Assembly (NCBI GenBank): GCA_021432635.1
Contig: MU270021.1
Location: forward strand, 371,964-435,963
Origin: Thozetella sp. PMI_491
Taxonomy: Eukaryota > Ascomycota > Sordariomycetes > Chaetosphaeriales > Chaetosphaeriaceae
Length of the DNA stretch: 64,000 nucleotides
Reading direction: 5' to 3'
The position numbers and the translations under genes are program-made. Under the pieces are notes generated by a model. It was given only the letters and a program-made list of their open reading frames with translations, did no database searches and was not told the DNA's origin. Below are positions 44,982 to 57,331 of the stretch, piece by piece; position 1 is the stretch's first letter; every line of letters begins with the position of its first letter.

Positions 44982-47291
44982 ATGCCTCGGTCGAGCTTCT
45001 CAGAAAACCCTTTGCTCAGGGTGTCCAGGCCTGTGTCGGCCTGTTCAAGATGTGCGTCGCGCGCTCCCCGGTCTCCTCCCTGCTGGCTGCCCGCTAACAC
45101 TCTGCAGGCCGTTCTGCCAAGGTCAAGGTACGATCCGCCTGTTAGCCTGTCAGAGCCTGCAAGCTGGCGCATACTGACTCACGCACCATCAGTGCGATGG
45201 AAAGCTTCCGGCCTGCACAGCGTGTGAGAAGGCCGGTCGCGAGAACGAGTGCTCGGCGGCGAACGATCAGTTCGCCCGTGGCAAGGAGAGAAGGTAAGCC
45301 GCTCCGCGGTGCCGTCGCCATGAGGCCGCTGACCGGGGACCCAGCTATGTCGCCGCTCTGGAGCTCAGGATAGAAAAGCTAGAGAGGCGCCTGGCATATG
45401 CGCAGTCGCGGAAGGATTCTGTCTCGTTGCACGATCCCGATACCGCACAGAGCTCGGGCAGCGAGGGAGAGCGCAAGGACTCTTTAGCAACGATCCGGGC
45501 AGCCATTCACCGGAAGGCTGCGCGGACGCGCGAGAACTCAGACATCAACTCCCTAGTGTCGGATTTCGGTTATCTGTAGGTCCCTTTCTGCGCTGCTACT
45601 ACCGCTCCCTTTCCCCCAATGCTGACTGTGACATCGAGGTCTGTTAATGCAACGACGCGGGACTTCGAGCCTTCCGTCACTAACATGACGTTCGCCCGTC
45701 TCGTGCTCGCGGCTTCGACAAACGACCCCATCCCGGACTCCCAGGACACAAGGTTGCCCTCGAGGCAAACCGCGCACGCGCTCATGACTTACTACATGAA
45801 CAACATTTATATACTCTTCCCGGCCTTCTCCGATGCCTTGTTGTATGCTCTTCTAGATGACATGTACAACGAGGATAGGCGACCCACCAGAAGCTCTGAC
45901 TACTGGCTGGTGTGGATGGTGCTCGCCATCGGCTCGACTGCGCAGAGCCGCCGGAGCGGGGACGAGCACTACACCAACGGTGTCGAGTTCGTTGCACGCG
46001 CCCTGCCTTACGCCGACCGAGCATTAATGCCTGGCTATGCGCACCAGATCCAGTCCTTGTTGCTCCTCACGCAATACGCCATGCTCGACCCTGCCCACTT
46101 CGATACCTGGCATTTGATGGGATTCACGTGCCGCGCCATCACCGATCTTGGATACCACCAAGACCCTCCCCAGGGACAATCCCCGGACAAGGCCTCTCAG
46201 GATGCCAAGCGCAGAACATTTTACTGCGTCTACGCCTTAGACCGGTAAGCCACCTCCACTCCTTCATCCTCATGTGAATGTGATTCCTGATTTCTTCTCG
46301 CAGAGCAATTAGCATGGTACACGCCCGTGCATTCTCTTTCCAAGACGACTCCATCAACGTCTCGCTCCCCGGCACGCGCTTCTCTCGGAACGGGTCCATA
46401 GCCGGACCCGCTCCCGTAGCATCCCCGACAGCGGACCCAGCTCTGCTCCTCTTCAAGCTCCGCCAGATCCAGTCCAACTGGTATCAGACCTTGCTCGAGT
46501 CCGACCCGAACGATCCCCTACCGGACGCCCAGGACTTCGTCTGGAAGTCCTGCCTCAACATGAGGACCTGGGCCGAGGCGCTGCCGGACGGCCTTCCGGT
46601 GGGCATCCGCGAGATGTTCGATCTCGAGCTGCGCTACAGCTACTGCTACTGCATCGCCCCGAGCGCCAGGGCGCCACAGATGACGCCATACGGGAAGCTC
46701 CTCATATTCGAGCACGCCATTGCGTATCTAGACCGCATCTACGAGGTCGCCAGCTCGCTGAACACGGCTTTTTACACCTACCACGATGCCCTCAGAGTAT
46801 ACTTCATGGGCGTGCAGTTCGTGACAATCCTGCGCGATGCCGGCGACTCCCTGCTGTCGGGCGCCGACGTGCCCGTGCCGCTTCCGCTCCCAGGAAAGGC
46901 GCCACCGCCACCGCTGCCGGAGCGGTTCGACCATGACACGAGCGGCGACAACCTCGACCGGAGCCTGCGGTCGCTGGAGCGCGTCGGCCTGACGCTCCGC
47001 ATCTACAGCGAGCGGTGGGACAACGCGTTTGCACTCATGGAAAACTTCCAGATGATCTCAGCCGACGTGATGGAGGGTCTGGGCGCGCGCAAGGCCATGC
47101 GGGACTCGGCAGCTCGGCAGATGGCGCAGCAGCGCCCGCAGATCCACCCGCAGATCCCACAGCCCCAGGTGATGCACGGAATGCCGCAGCACCCCATGGC
47201 CCAGCACGTGTCTCCTCAGCAGCCGCAGCAGGAGGTCCGGTGGGTGGATTTGGATGTCTCCCAGATGATCCAGCGCGGCGGTCAGGTATGA
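44982..47291 (+). CDS. Zn2Cys6 transcription factor
   Basis: Six exons (44982-45051, 45108-45127, 45193-45293, 45345-45575, 45639-46244, 46304-47291) join in phase to 671 aa. The zinc cluster is Cys21-x2-Cys24-x6-Cys31-x6-Cys38-x2-Cys41-x8-Cys50. The first intron splits the Cys24 codon; exon 2 is only 20 nt and encodes the basic RSAKVK stretch. A coiled coil (ALELRIEKLERRLAYAQ) follows. The middle is a fungal_trans-type regulatory domain (about residues 150-500, with HLMGFTCRAITDLGYHQD and RRTFYCVYALDRAISM). The C-terminus is Gln/Pro/His-rich. A nuclear DNA-binding regulator; targets unknown. A downstream MFS gene converges on it 228 bp away. The start is fixed by the zinc cluster being 20 residues from the ATG. 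Confidence 0.92.
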
Positions 47292-47519
47292 TTGGCGTAT
47301 TATAGGCACGTGGCGGCATGGGCGCAGAGCCGGTGATGACTAGATAGATACTAATGACTGATTTCTTTCCCACCTGTGTTAGCGTGACAGAGACATGAAG
47401 GCCGCAAACTTTGTCCCTCTCCTCCCTTAAGAGGTCGGTGCCATACACTTCAGTCAGAGCCAACTACACCATTAGGAACCAACTGAGGATTCCCTGTATA
47501 TCATGGATTCTAAAAGGAC

Positions 47520-49308
47520 TCAGATCTGCCCCAACCTGTTCCTAGCGGCAAAACTCCTAGCCTTCTTTCCCCAGACGTACATAGGGATCGTCAACAACGT
47601 CACTCCGATGGTGATAGCCCCGATAACAAAGAAGCAGTTCCGAACACCCTGGGTCACAATCCAATCATTAGCATAAAAGGTCAGCCCAAAGGCGAACAAG
47701 TTTTTCAGGAAGTTCATGACGGCGAATGCTTCGGCCGCGTGCTGGCGATGGCTGTCACAGACATAGGTGATGATGCCTGTCGTGCCGAGCTGAACCCCAA
47801 GGTTAATCAGCCCCATGCAAACGATGACGGCAATCTCCCACGGCTCTTGCTGGTATAGAGACTCCCCCCAAGCAAAGAAGCCGGTAGCTGTGAAAAGCAG
47901 ATAGGTTGCCATGATGGGAAGGCGGAATTCGGGCTCTGTTGAGACGACCAAGTTAGCCAAATGTTTGTTTACATCGGGGTTCTCTCGCAACGAACCGAAT
48001 ATCCCTCGGTTCCGCTTGGCCATGATCTTCACCAGCCCGTCGACAGCTGGTCCAGCTACCAGCGTCCCGATAGCTGAGGCGACAAAGCTGCTCATATTAG
48101 TAGCTCCAACTGCGCTGACGGAAAAGTTGTACGGAGGCGCCGAAAATATTTGTGACAAGGTAATGGATATCAGGACGAGCCAGGAGATGCATGTCGTGAA
48201 CAACAGCGTTGCCCAACAGACTATCGGTGACGAGAGCATGCCGAACGGCCGAATCAGCGTCCTCCAGAACGATGAGTGATCATAGTATCCGTCGTACGGG
48301 AGAAGCTCGCGCGTAAAGGTCCGTCTGGCCTCCGGTGGCATGGATTCTGGTGTCTCGGAGGTCTCAACATGCTGGCCAACAAGTTTCTCGTCCTCGACCT
48401 TGACCATGGCCTTCCTGCTAGTGTCGATATCAATCACGCCGGAGCGGTGATAAGCTGACTCTGGCATGAACAGCACGGTCAAGATCAGCTGGATGACGAA
48501 CGCTCCGCCCATGGCATGTAGACATATCCGGTGCGAACCGTACTGAATAATGGCGCCAGCTTAGGAACATCAGTTAGTTCCAAGATCATCTATGGGTGGC
48601 AGCCTGAGCCTTACCGATTGGGGAAGCGAGGTTGATTCCTCCGAGCACACCTAAGTTGAACACAGCCGTGCGGAAGCCGCGCTCATGAACGAACCAGATA
48701 TCCGCAATGCTCGCAGGTACCAGTGCTTCCATCGGGGCCATACAAAACCCCTGTAGGGCGCGAGAGGCAGAGAGGGAGCCGAAGCTGGTTGCCTCCGCCC
48801 CCCAGAAGCAGCTGGCGATGAGCCCGACTGAGGTCGCTATATATACTGGCCGCTTGCCGATTTTGACAGCTAGGGTGTTACATATTAAGCTGCTAATGGC
48901 AATCGATCCGATGCAGGGGCCGTGGAAACCGGTGGTGAAAGTTTGTAGTGGGACGTCAAAGTCTTCGGCCAGGCCGACGAGCGCGGAGGTAAGGAGAGGT
49001 CCAACAGCTGGTGACTGTGAGCGACGCTAGACCAGGCCCGCGAGGGAGGGAAAAGATATACCTCCTACACAGCCGCAGCCGTACGCGATGGCGACCGTGA
49101 ACGCCTCTTTCTTCCATCTTGGCCAGTTGTAAGGATCATTGGGCGAATCCGATGGCTGAGGAATGAGGACAATCTCTCCGCTGGCGTCGTGCTTCAGGAG
49201 CCTGTGGTCAATGCCTTGGACGTCGACCTCGTCCCTCCCCAGCTCGGTCAAGGGAGACGTCCCGGGAACATGCTCGAGCTTCGTATCTTCCAAGATGCCG
49301 AGCCCCAT
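47520..49308 (-). CDS. MFS transporter, DHA1-like
   Basis: Three exons (49308-49069, 49014-48615, 48559-47520) give 559 aa. The N-terminal cytoplasmic segment carries the DPYNWPRWKKE motif common in fungal polyspecific MFS transporters just before helix 1. Helices 1-6 include a motif-A loop (AVKIGKRPVY) and FLxxxFxxxP-type features (ALQGFCMAPMEALVPASIADIW); a large charged central loop (about residues 265-310) precedes helices 7-12. Likely a proton-coupled exporter or importer of small organic molecules in the plasma membrane; substrate not predictable. The first intron is best read as TGT|GTAGGA...TCACAG, phase 0; an alternative donor GTATAT would break the frame. It converges with the Zn2Cys6 gene, so co-regulation is possible but unproven. 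Confidence 0.88.
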
Positions 49309-50577
49309 GGCGGTCAGCTTGTGCTATGAGTAGACAGGCTTGGCGCTACTGGGAGGGCTGGATGGTACCGTAACATAGGCGCCGAGGCAGCCATGAGAGA
49401 CTAAATACACAAAACCTGGTTGAAGGACACTTACAAACGGGGCTCGGGAGGGCCCGCTGAAGCCAAGAGCTCCAGACGGCAGAGGATATTAGCCACGGGC
49501 ACGGCCGGGATTAGGCCGTGGGATATCTCCCGATGCCGTCTCGCTTGCTGGTATTCCCACCTCAACAATATTGACATTCCGCAAGAGGCTTGTGGAGAAG
49601 TTCAAGAGTCTCCTGCAAGATGCCGATGTCGTACAGTGGCTAGTATAGCCGAGACACCCTGGCCCAGTCAAGTCTAGGCGAGGATGCAGAGCGGCTCGGA
49701 CCTCCGCCTTGTTGACCCTTGATTGGCTAGGCTGCAGGCTTGTCATCGTGGGTTGCCTCGAGGAGGGTCAGTTGGGCGCGTCTGATAACGCGATTATCAT
49801 TTGTGAATCGCATAGGACGGTGTCTCCAGCAATGGCGCTTGGACACGGCAAGGGCGGCACAATAGCTGTCTGTTGTTCAGACAGGCTAAGTTGAGATATG
49901 GGACATCACAGAGGACTGGATCATGTCCTTACCATGTAGCTAGTTATTCGAGAGTGATATATCCACGGACGGAAAAATAATTCACCGACTAACCTAATGA
50001 TGATCTGAATATGGAAGAGAGCGCGGGTGGCAGCCGCAGTGATGATTGGCATCAACGCAAGCGTTGATCAGAGAAATATTTGGCACGTCACAGCTAGCCG
50101 AACCACTTTCCGGCTGATAGCCGTTGGAGCTAGTGAGCTCGAGCTGAGCAGGATGGCGAATTGTAAGTTGCTCTTTCCCTCGTCGTACGCATCGGCATGA
50201 TCAGGCAATTCTAGAGTCCATGATCGAAATAACCATCGAGGTTCTCAAAAGAGGTTCGAATGCATTAGAACAGCTTCCAAACACGCAGTTTCCCCAAGGA
50301 GTTGCCTAGATATCAATGGACCATGTCGATGGAGCTATCGTTGCACGGCATTGACGTTGTGTCTTCGTCCACACTCACCCACAAGCGGCGCCTACAGCCT
50401 CCTAGTCGAGATTTTACTGAGGCAGTCTATTTTCACTTCCCCTTTAGTCACAAAATCGAAATCTAACTCAGAGCCATCCTCTTGGCTCTCACAAACTCTT
50501 TTACTTAAGCCTGTCGCACCCGCTCGGAATTTTTGCACCCTATCCAAGCACTATCCACCTAACCCAAGACATCAAGG
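49309..50577. other. Divergent intergenic stretch
   Basis: About 1.3 kb between the MFS gene and the secreted CVNH-like gene, which are divergently transcribed. No gene recognised; presumably the promoters of both. Confidence 0.5.
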
Positions 50578-51268
50578 ATGGAGGGTTTCCGTCTCCTCAG
50601 AATCTTGGCCATATTCGCCCTGGCTCTGTTTCTCGTGCTTGGCCCGCTTGAGTCTGCAGCAGCGGCTGTCATGGCCGGCACCGCTTCCGGGCGTCGTGCC
50701 CCGCGGGTAGAACCTGAAAGTGCTCTCAATGCAGCTCCAGATCCCGGCCGCAGTCACTTCCATGAAACTGTCAAGGTGTCCATGCCCCCTACGGGCTGCT
50801 GCTTCTCCAATAACTGCATTAACTGGTCGCTGGACCCCGACGGATACACCATCAACGGCGAATGCTGGAACAAGGAAGACCAACGCCACTGGGCAAAGGT
50901 CTCCAGCTCCTTGGATCTCGACTTCTGTCTGCTGAATACAAACGGCGTGCTCGTCCCTTCGTACCAGTAAGCCCAGAGCCCATCGTGCTCATCCGATTGC
51001 AAGCTTGATGCAAATTTCTAACGTCGGACGGAACAGGGGCAACTTCCACCAGTCCTGTACGAACTGTAGCCTTGGGAACACGCTCCTCGTGTGCAACTGC
51101 CGGGGGTTTGGTGGGTCTGAGAGCACCAAGATTGACCTGGGTAAGCCCCTAGACCAGGCCGAGTGATTGGGTCTCAGCATGGCTAACGGCTTCCTAGATA
51201 TGGTCATCACGCAGTCCGAGGGGATACTCGGATGCTTCAGCCAGGCCGGCCGCCGGCGCTTTGCCTGA
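50578..51268 (+). CDS. Secreted cyanovirin-N homology (CVNH)-like protein
   Basis: Three exons (50578-50966, 51037-51140, 51198-51268) encode 187 aa with all phases matching. Residues 1-27 are a strong signal peptide. The mature C-terminal 100 residues resemble a CVNH domain: SSSLDLDFCLLNTNGVLV, then FHQSCTNCSL, LLVCNCRG, STKIDLDMVI and a final LGCF, which is the usual order of beta strands with a conserved Asp-Leu and cysteines. A two-cysteine segment (GCCFSNNCI) precedes it. CVNH proteins are small mannose-binding lectins in fungi; this one would be extracellular. No extra domains are fused. It is divergently arranged with the DHA1 transporter. Family call is moderately confident, carbohydrate binding inferred. 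Confidence 0.75.
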
Positions 51269-53746
51269 CCCTTGAACAACAGCGAGAGAAGCCACACTGG
51301 TGATATGAGCTGGGCTGGGACGCTGCCCCATGTACGAACAGATTGTTACGCGACGATAGGAGATGATGGGGTCCGTTTGGTCGACGAGAAATATGATGTA
51401 CGGTGCACGCCAAGCTGCCTAGGATGAACTATTGAAAGTCTTTTCCGATACTACCACCACCACGGATTCATGTCGTCGCCCCATAGCGTCACGGTGTTTG
51501 CGTGCATCCACATGCGTGAGGTCCTCTTCGTCGACAAGAGCTTGCGCACCTAGATAGTTGCCGTATGCAGGAAGAGGAGGCAAATAAGTTTGTGGTGGTA
51601 CAGTGCTGGCGGGATGTTTCACGCGGGTAGCTGTTGCAAGTGATGTCTTGTGTAAATGGAAGTCTGGGGAGCGGCAGACTTCCTCAGGTGCTGCCGCTGT
51701 GGGCCGAACCTCGAACTCGATCACATCCAGGCGTGGGGGCGGGAGAGAGAAATCGGACGGATAATTTCAATCGGATATTATTACAAAACCCCTTGGAATA
51801 GTTGACCCTTCACAGCACCAACCCCAAGACGATAAAGAGGATGTGTTCCTGAATACTGGGCACACCCCGGCGTCGACTTTGCCCATCCCTGCCCCGTCGA
51901 ACTATTCGGTGCTCCACTCTATGATTGACGGAAAATTGCACAGGGATCACTATGGAAACACCCCTGCGAGCCTGGCCAGACCTGCTGTCCCACTCCCGCA
52001 GCTCCGGGGCCTCGACCATGCAGCCGCTAGCAAAAAAGCGAGCGAGTTTGCAGTTTTTCCAGGTCCTTCTTATTGAAGCCCATGACCAATATGATAGCCA
52101 GCCGCGTGCCCGAGCACCACGGCGCTGGGACCGTCGTCGCAACCCGCGTCCGGGCCTGAGTCGTGTCTGGGCGGGATGCGACGGCGCCTTGCTCTGCTGG
52201 GACCAGTGGCCGTCATCAAGCCCCCCCAGGGCCGTGGGGCCGAGGGGAGATGATGCGGGGCGACGCAGGTCGTTGGATGTTCCTTATTGAAAGCTTCGAT
52301 CCACTGTCCAGGGACGAGATCCAGGTTATCCAGGTTTCCATTGCTCAGGAAGTTTACGTTTCCATTTGCCCTGGGAAGAGCACTCACCACAATGCTTTGC
52401 GCGTGTGGCTGCTGCGTCTTCCCGAGGTGCGTCGTCTTGTCCCGTCTTGGCTGATGATGGAGGCTCTGGTCGTGCCGTCCGTCCCGCACCTGCAAACGCC
52501 CGCCTCGGTTCCGATCCAACGGAGACCAGGGCCCTTGGCAGCACCCCCCAACTAGTATTGCTTCGACGAGATCTACATAGTGGGAATAGAGAACAAAGCT
52601 TCGTCGCCTGGTTTTCCTGAGCCGATCATCCGCTGTCAAGTGGCACAGCGCTTCGCGTACCGCACCGACGCGGCCCCAACATTCGAGTGTGGCACCCCCC
52701 CGGGCAGCTTCCCGGTGCGCAAGCTCTCTACGTCTCGTACGTATATGCTGTGCTACCCAGAAACAGGGTCCATGGATGGCGAGGCGAGAGAACCCCGGCC
52801 TCCGGAGGGGGAGGGTCGAGAGGCGCGACGCACGCTATCGAGAGCTTGTCGCCGGGCTCGTGATGCAGGTGCTGGCCAATCTCTTGCGTGCTCCGTAGTA
52901 AGCCACAAGCGACGTCCTGACGGCTGCGATCCTTGGAGGTTGGGGGGATGACTCTGCAGGCGATGTACGGGGTCTGCGAGCCGAAGAAGGCCGCCCCCAG
53001 AGGCTTCCCGGTCCAGTCAGTCCAGCAAAGTCCAGCCAGTTTATCACCAAAAGAGGCTAGCAGTGACAGCCTCGTGCGGCGCTGGGCCAGGGAGAGGATC
53101 CCCAGACGGCCAAACTCTAATTGGTGGAACAACACAACTCCAGTTTCTCCACCATCCCCAGCTCGCGACTCCAGATTCCCCGGCCAGAAAACATGGGGCA
53201 GGCCACCCAGTGGCGCGAGCAGAGCGGATTTCTGGGGAAAGAGCTCACGAACCGGACCCCCGAGCTAGCAGACGACCGGGGGCCACCCAGAAAGATACAG
53301 GCCGCGAGAAAGGCAAAAAGGCCTAGCATGTGGCAGTGGGCCAGGCCCAGGCGGCAGGCGGCAGGCGGTAGGCGGTCGAAAGGGGCAAGTCGATTTCGTG
53401 TCGTCTGGTCGAGGTCCTGCAGCGGCTACCACTCATTGGTGCACACATCGACCCGCCGGCACCTTAGTCTCGCGGAGTATCCCTGGACGCCTGGATGGGG
53501 GCCCCCTCGCGCGATCTGCTCTTAAAAGGGCCCATCTCCTCCCCTCGTCTGGCAACACCATGTGCGAGGCTGCTCCTTTCTATCCCCTCTGGTCCGGACG
53601 CCGCTGCCGCAACCGCAAAGCAAAGTGATTCTTGTCCCGCGCAGGTTTCACTCCCTTCAGTGCCAGGCAATCCAGACAGAAAAGCCTCCCCCTCCCGAGG
53701 AATCTTACCGTAGCAGACCGGGCCGACCGTCTGCATCACCGTCAAG
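51269..53746. other. Gene-poor stretch, 2.5 kb
   Basis: No ORF here has recognisable domains, a signal peptide or phase-consistent splicing. Several overlapping 70-190-codon ORFs on both strands are GC-driven. The last 400 bp are the promoter and leader of the sugar transporter gene. Confidence 0.45.
53350..53377. repeat. 7-bp GC-rich tandem repeat
   Basis: Four copies of an AGGCGGC/AGGCGGT heptamer, in the promoter region about 370 bp upstream of the sugar transporter start codon. Confidence 0.75.
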
Positions 53747-55633
53747 ATGGTGTCTTCCAAGCGGCTTTACAACTGGTGAGCCTCGCAGCTTACCCCCCCG
53801 CCGCCGAGCCGGCTTGGGAACTAACCACGGCATGCAGGTACATCTCCATGGTTGCGGCCATGTGCATGGTGTTGTACGGTTACGATGCTTCCGTCTTCAA
53901 CTCCGTGCAAGCTTCCCAGAACTGGCTCGACTGGTTCAACCTCGACTCTGTACGTGCCAATGGGCTGGAGCAGAGATAGACCCCTACTTTACGCCTCCAG
54001 CTCCGATATGTTTGTTTTTTGCGTGTCTGTGACTGAGTGCTGACTGGCGTCTCCCCGAAATAGAAGAAGGACACGTACTTGATCGGTCTGATCAATACCG
54101 CATACACGATAGGAGCTATCGTCGCCGGTTTCTTCTTCGGCGGTCCGATCGTAAGTCCCCACGTTGTTTGAGCCGGCGCACCGCCGGCCCTGCAGAAGAA
54201 AAGATGGCTGACACGCTCCCCAGGCCGACTTCCTCGGTCGACGATGGGGTATGGCCATCGGCTGCTTCGTGACTATCATCGCCACGTTCGTCCAGACCTT
54301 CGCTCCGTTCCACCAGCTCGGCGCCTTCATCGCCGGTCGTGTCATCATCGGTCTCGGCCAGGGTATCGCGCTCACCGCCGGTCCTGTCTACATTGGCGAG
54401 ATGGCGCCGCCTCACATCCGTGGCTACATCATGGCCTTCTGGCAGTTGTTCTACTCAGTCGGCTCCTTCCTCGCCTACTGGATCAACTATGCCTGCTCGC
54501 TGAACCGGACCAAGCTCGGCGAGTGGGACTGGAAGATGGTGGTCATTTTCCAGCTCATGGTGCCCGCTCTCATCATCATCTTGCTCCCGTTCCAGCCCGA
54601 GTCCCCGCGTTGGCACATCCAGAAGAACAACAACATCGATGCTGCGCGCGCGGCTCTGCGCCGCATCCGCGACACCGAGCAGGAGGTTGAGGAGGAGATC
54701 CTGGTCATCCGCGAGGCCCTTGGCTACGAGAAAGAGGCCATCTCCTCCGGTTACCGCGCCCTGTGGATCGACCCCTCGGTCCGGAAGCGTCTGTTCATTG
54801 CTATGCTCATCAACGTCGGCCAGCAGCTCACCGGCCAGGGCTCTCTGAACAGCTACTCGACCGCCATCTACAAGAAGGTCTGGTCCGACACCAACACCAT
54901 CAACCTCATCAACGCCTTGAACGCCACCTGCGGTATCCTGTTCACCCTGAACGCTGTACGTGACCGGCCCCGCTCACTATTTCTTGCGACTTTAACTGAC
55001 ATGAAGAAACCAGGTATGGACTGCCGATCGCTTCGGTCGTCGCTGGCTGTTCCTCGTTGGAGCCGCGGGCATGGGCCTGTGCATGCTGTGCGTTAGTGTT
55101 GTCGGTCTCAGCACCCCTGACCTGCCCAATGGTGGAAAGTCGCAGCCCGTTGGCATCGCCATTGTCTTCCTGCTGTTCTTCTTCATCTTCTTCTACAAGC
55201 CCACTTGGGGAGCAACCACCTGGATCTGGACTTCTGAGGTCTTCTCGTATGCCAACTCCTCCCTCCCCAACACCCTCAACGTGAAACTAGTGCTAACCCG
55301 TTCTCCAGCATGAACGTCCGCGCCCAGGCTGTCGGCATGTGCTCGCAGTCGCAGAACGTTGCCAACACCATCTTCAACCAGTTCTTCCCCACCTTCCTCA
55401 ACAACGTCGGCCTCCGGTGCCTGTTCTTCTTCATGGCCATGAACGTCGTCCTCTTCATCTTCGTCTGGTTCTTCGTCCCCGAGACCAAGCAGATCCCGCT
55501 CGAGGAGATCGATGTCCTCTTCGGCGGTGCGAACCACGTCGACAAGGGAGCCCAGATGCTCGGCGAGGCAGAGAGCCACGCCGTGAGCGGGCACGAAGCC
55601 AAGAGCCAGGCCGACGCTATCGAGAGGGTTTAA
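53747..55633 (+). CDS. MFS sugar-porter family transporter
   Basis: Six exons (53747-53775, 53838-53949, 54064-54150, 54224-54955, 55014-55246, 55309-55633) join exactly to 505 aa. Sugar-porter signatures are all present: DFLGRRWGM after helix 2, GRVIIGLGQG, the PESPRW motif before the central loop, GQQLTGQGSLNSY in helix 7, DRFGRRW between helices 8 and 9, and PETK after helix 12 (PETKQIPLEEIDVLF). Twelve helices are predicted with a charged central loop. It should import a monosaccharide or related polyol across the plasma membrane by proton symport. The codon use is strongly biased to C-ending codons, suggesting high expression. The specific substrate cannot be told from sequence. Confidence 0.93.
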
Positions 55634-56363
55634 TGGGAGAGGTCGAAGTGCTTTTGAAATTGAAGCAAAGGCACGCCCAGTCTGGTTTTGTTGCCTTTGG
55701 TCGGCACGCTTGTACAGGATGGCGGGAAAGTATCTAGTTGTAATCTCCAGAATCATGGGCACAGTGCCATCCCTATTTAGCGGAATGAGATACCAATGAA
55801 TCAACTTGCCTTGCGGTGAATCTTGCTGGATTCTTTCCATATCCGCTTAATGTGAGGTGATTTAAACATGTAGCAAAGTCACGTTCTAGGCGGAAGAAGG
55901 TACGTACTGGTGTCGTTCAATGGGGGGATAAAGTAAACAATGTCATGTGCCCCTCTACCCATCGGCTCTCAACACCGTGCCAATCATCAGAGCAATTGGC
56001 TTTCTGGTAGAAATTTTCACAGATGTCTTTTTTTATTTAAGAACATATAGGCAGGGATTTAATATCCCAATAAGTGAATTGACTACCTAGATCTGATCTA
56101 ACAACAAAGAAGCCCAAAAAAAGCTTAGGTCCCTGGACTTCGTTATCTTCTCACAGCCAGCCTGACATCCCTTTCAGCTTCCAGCCAACACTCCTCCCTC
56201 ATCCCTACCTTCATTTTCGTCAGGTTAGATCTTTCTTAACCTCAAAACCCTTTATTATCCCTTTCAAGTCTCACATCCCCCGACTCCCTTTTCTAGGCCG
56301 ACCTTTCCTCATCCAAACCACCAGATAACCCAGCCAAAGGAGTTTTACTCAGCAACATTCACG
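55634..56363. other. Intergenic stretch
   Basis: About 0.7 kb. The last 250 bp are pyrimidine-rich (CCTTTATTATCCCTTTCAAG and similar), typical of a strong fungal promoter and leader for the secreted protein gene. Confidence 0.55.
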
Positions 56364-57331
56364 ATGGCGCCTAAACTCACTCTTTTCCTCCTCGCGTTCT
56401 TCACGTTCACTGTCGCCGTGGCCTCAGCGATTCCTCGCCGTTACGAGGTCTTTCCACTAACCGAGCACTCGACCGTTGAGCACTTCAACATCTCGGACTA
56501 TAACCCGGCCCTCTACCGCGTCGTCGAGCTTGGTGAGGACGACCTCAAGCCCGACTACGACGACAGCGAGTTCACTCGCCGTGCCGCTCAGGATGACTGT
56601 ACCACAGGTGATGTCCGCGGCTACTGCGTCGGCACCGAGACTGAGGGAGAGTGCAATATCGCCATCCGCATCCCTGCCATGCCAGTGAGTTGCTGTCACT
56701 TCGGAACTGACTTGAATCTTGCTGATCATTCTCTTGCGGTAGACCCCCCACAAGGCTCAGTCCAGCGGTTGGCTCTAGTAAGTGCCTTTCGGTCCTTCAT
56801 CGCCAAGTCTCGAGCGAGATGGGTCACCTCCATTCACTGGACGCTAACGTTTGGTCGTCTACAGCACTCAGCGCTGTGAGCGTATCATCGGATGCAAGCT
56901 CAACAACGTGCGTGGTCCCAGCGTCTGGTGGTCGATTTACTCGGAGCTCAAGTACGCTGTCAACGTGCACGACAACGTAAACTCCTAGTAGGTCCATTTG
57001 TCGGCAATATTGACCTGGATTCTTGGTACTGAAACTCTTTGTCTCTCAGTCCGTACTTTGAGTATGCCGGCTTCAGTTGCGGTCGCTGGTGCAACCGTTG
57101 GTCCTGGTAAGTCCTCTACATTCACCGCCAATCACTCAGGTTAGGTTGCTAACCTTCTTTGCCATAGGATCTAGTGAGTTATCCCTGCCTTCACCGCGAG
57201 AGGCTGCGGACTGCCTTATGCACCAGTGCTTTGGCTGCCTTGTGCGCTAACGCTTTGGCAGTGACGATCCTGACAACTACGGTCCGAGCATTTACCTCTA
57301 CCGCGCTCCCTTTCCTTGCAACCAGCCTTAA
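56364..57331 (+). CDS. Secreted eight-cysteine protein with 6-nt microexon
   Basis: Six exons (56364-56684, 56743-56777, 56865-56987, 57050-57106, 57168-57173, 57262-57331) sum to 612 nt, a 203-aa protein. Residues 1-22 are a signal peptide. A propeptide-like stretch to about residue 72 ends in Arg-Arg. The mature part has eight cysteines (DDCTT, GYCVG, GECNI, RCERIIGC, FSCGRWC, PFPCNQ) and many aromatic residues (WWSIYSEL, NRWSWIYDD). The fifth exon is only six bases (GATCTA), flanked by consensus splice sites; skipping it keeps frame but replaces Trp-Ile-Tyr by Cys. If the 57173 donor were not used, translation would stop at a TAG there. No known domain recognised; a secreted structural or effector-like protein. 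The promoter looks strong. Confidence 0.75.

Noticed and set aside
51419-51724. 101-codon minus-strand ORF downstream of the CVNH-like gene
   Set aside because: Starts at GTG, low-complexity Pro/Ala/His composition, no homology cue.
52070-52639. 189-codon minus-strand ORF
   Set aside because: Arg/His-rich composition typical of GC-driven shadow frames, no motif, no splice signals.
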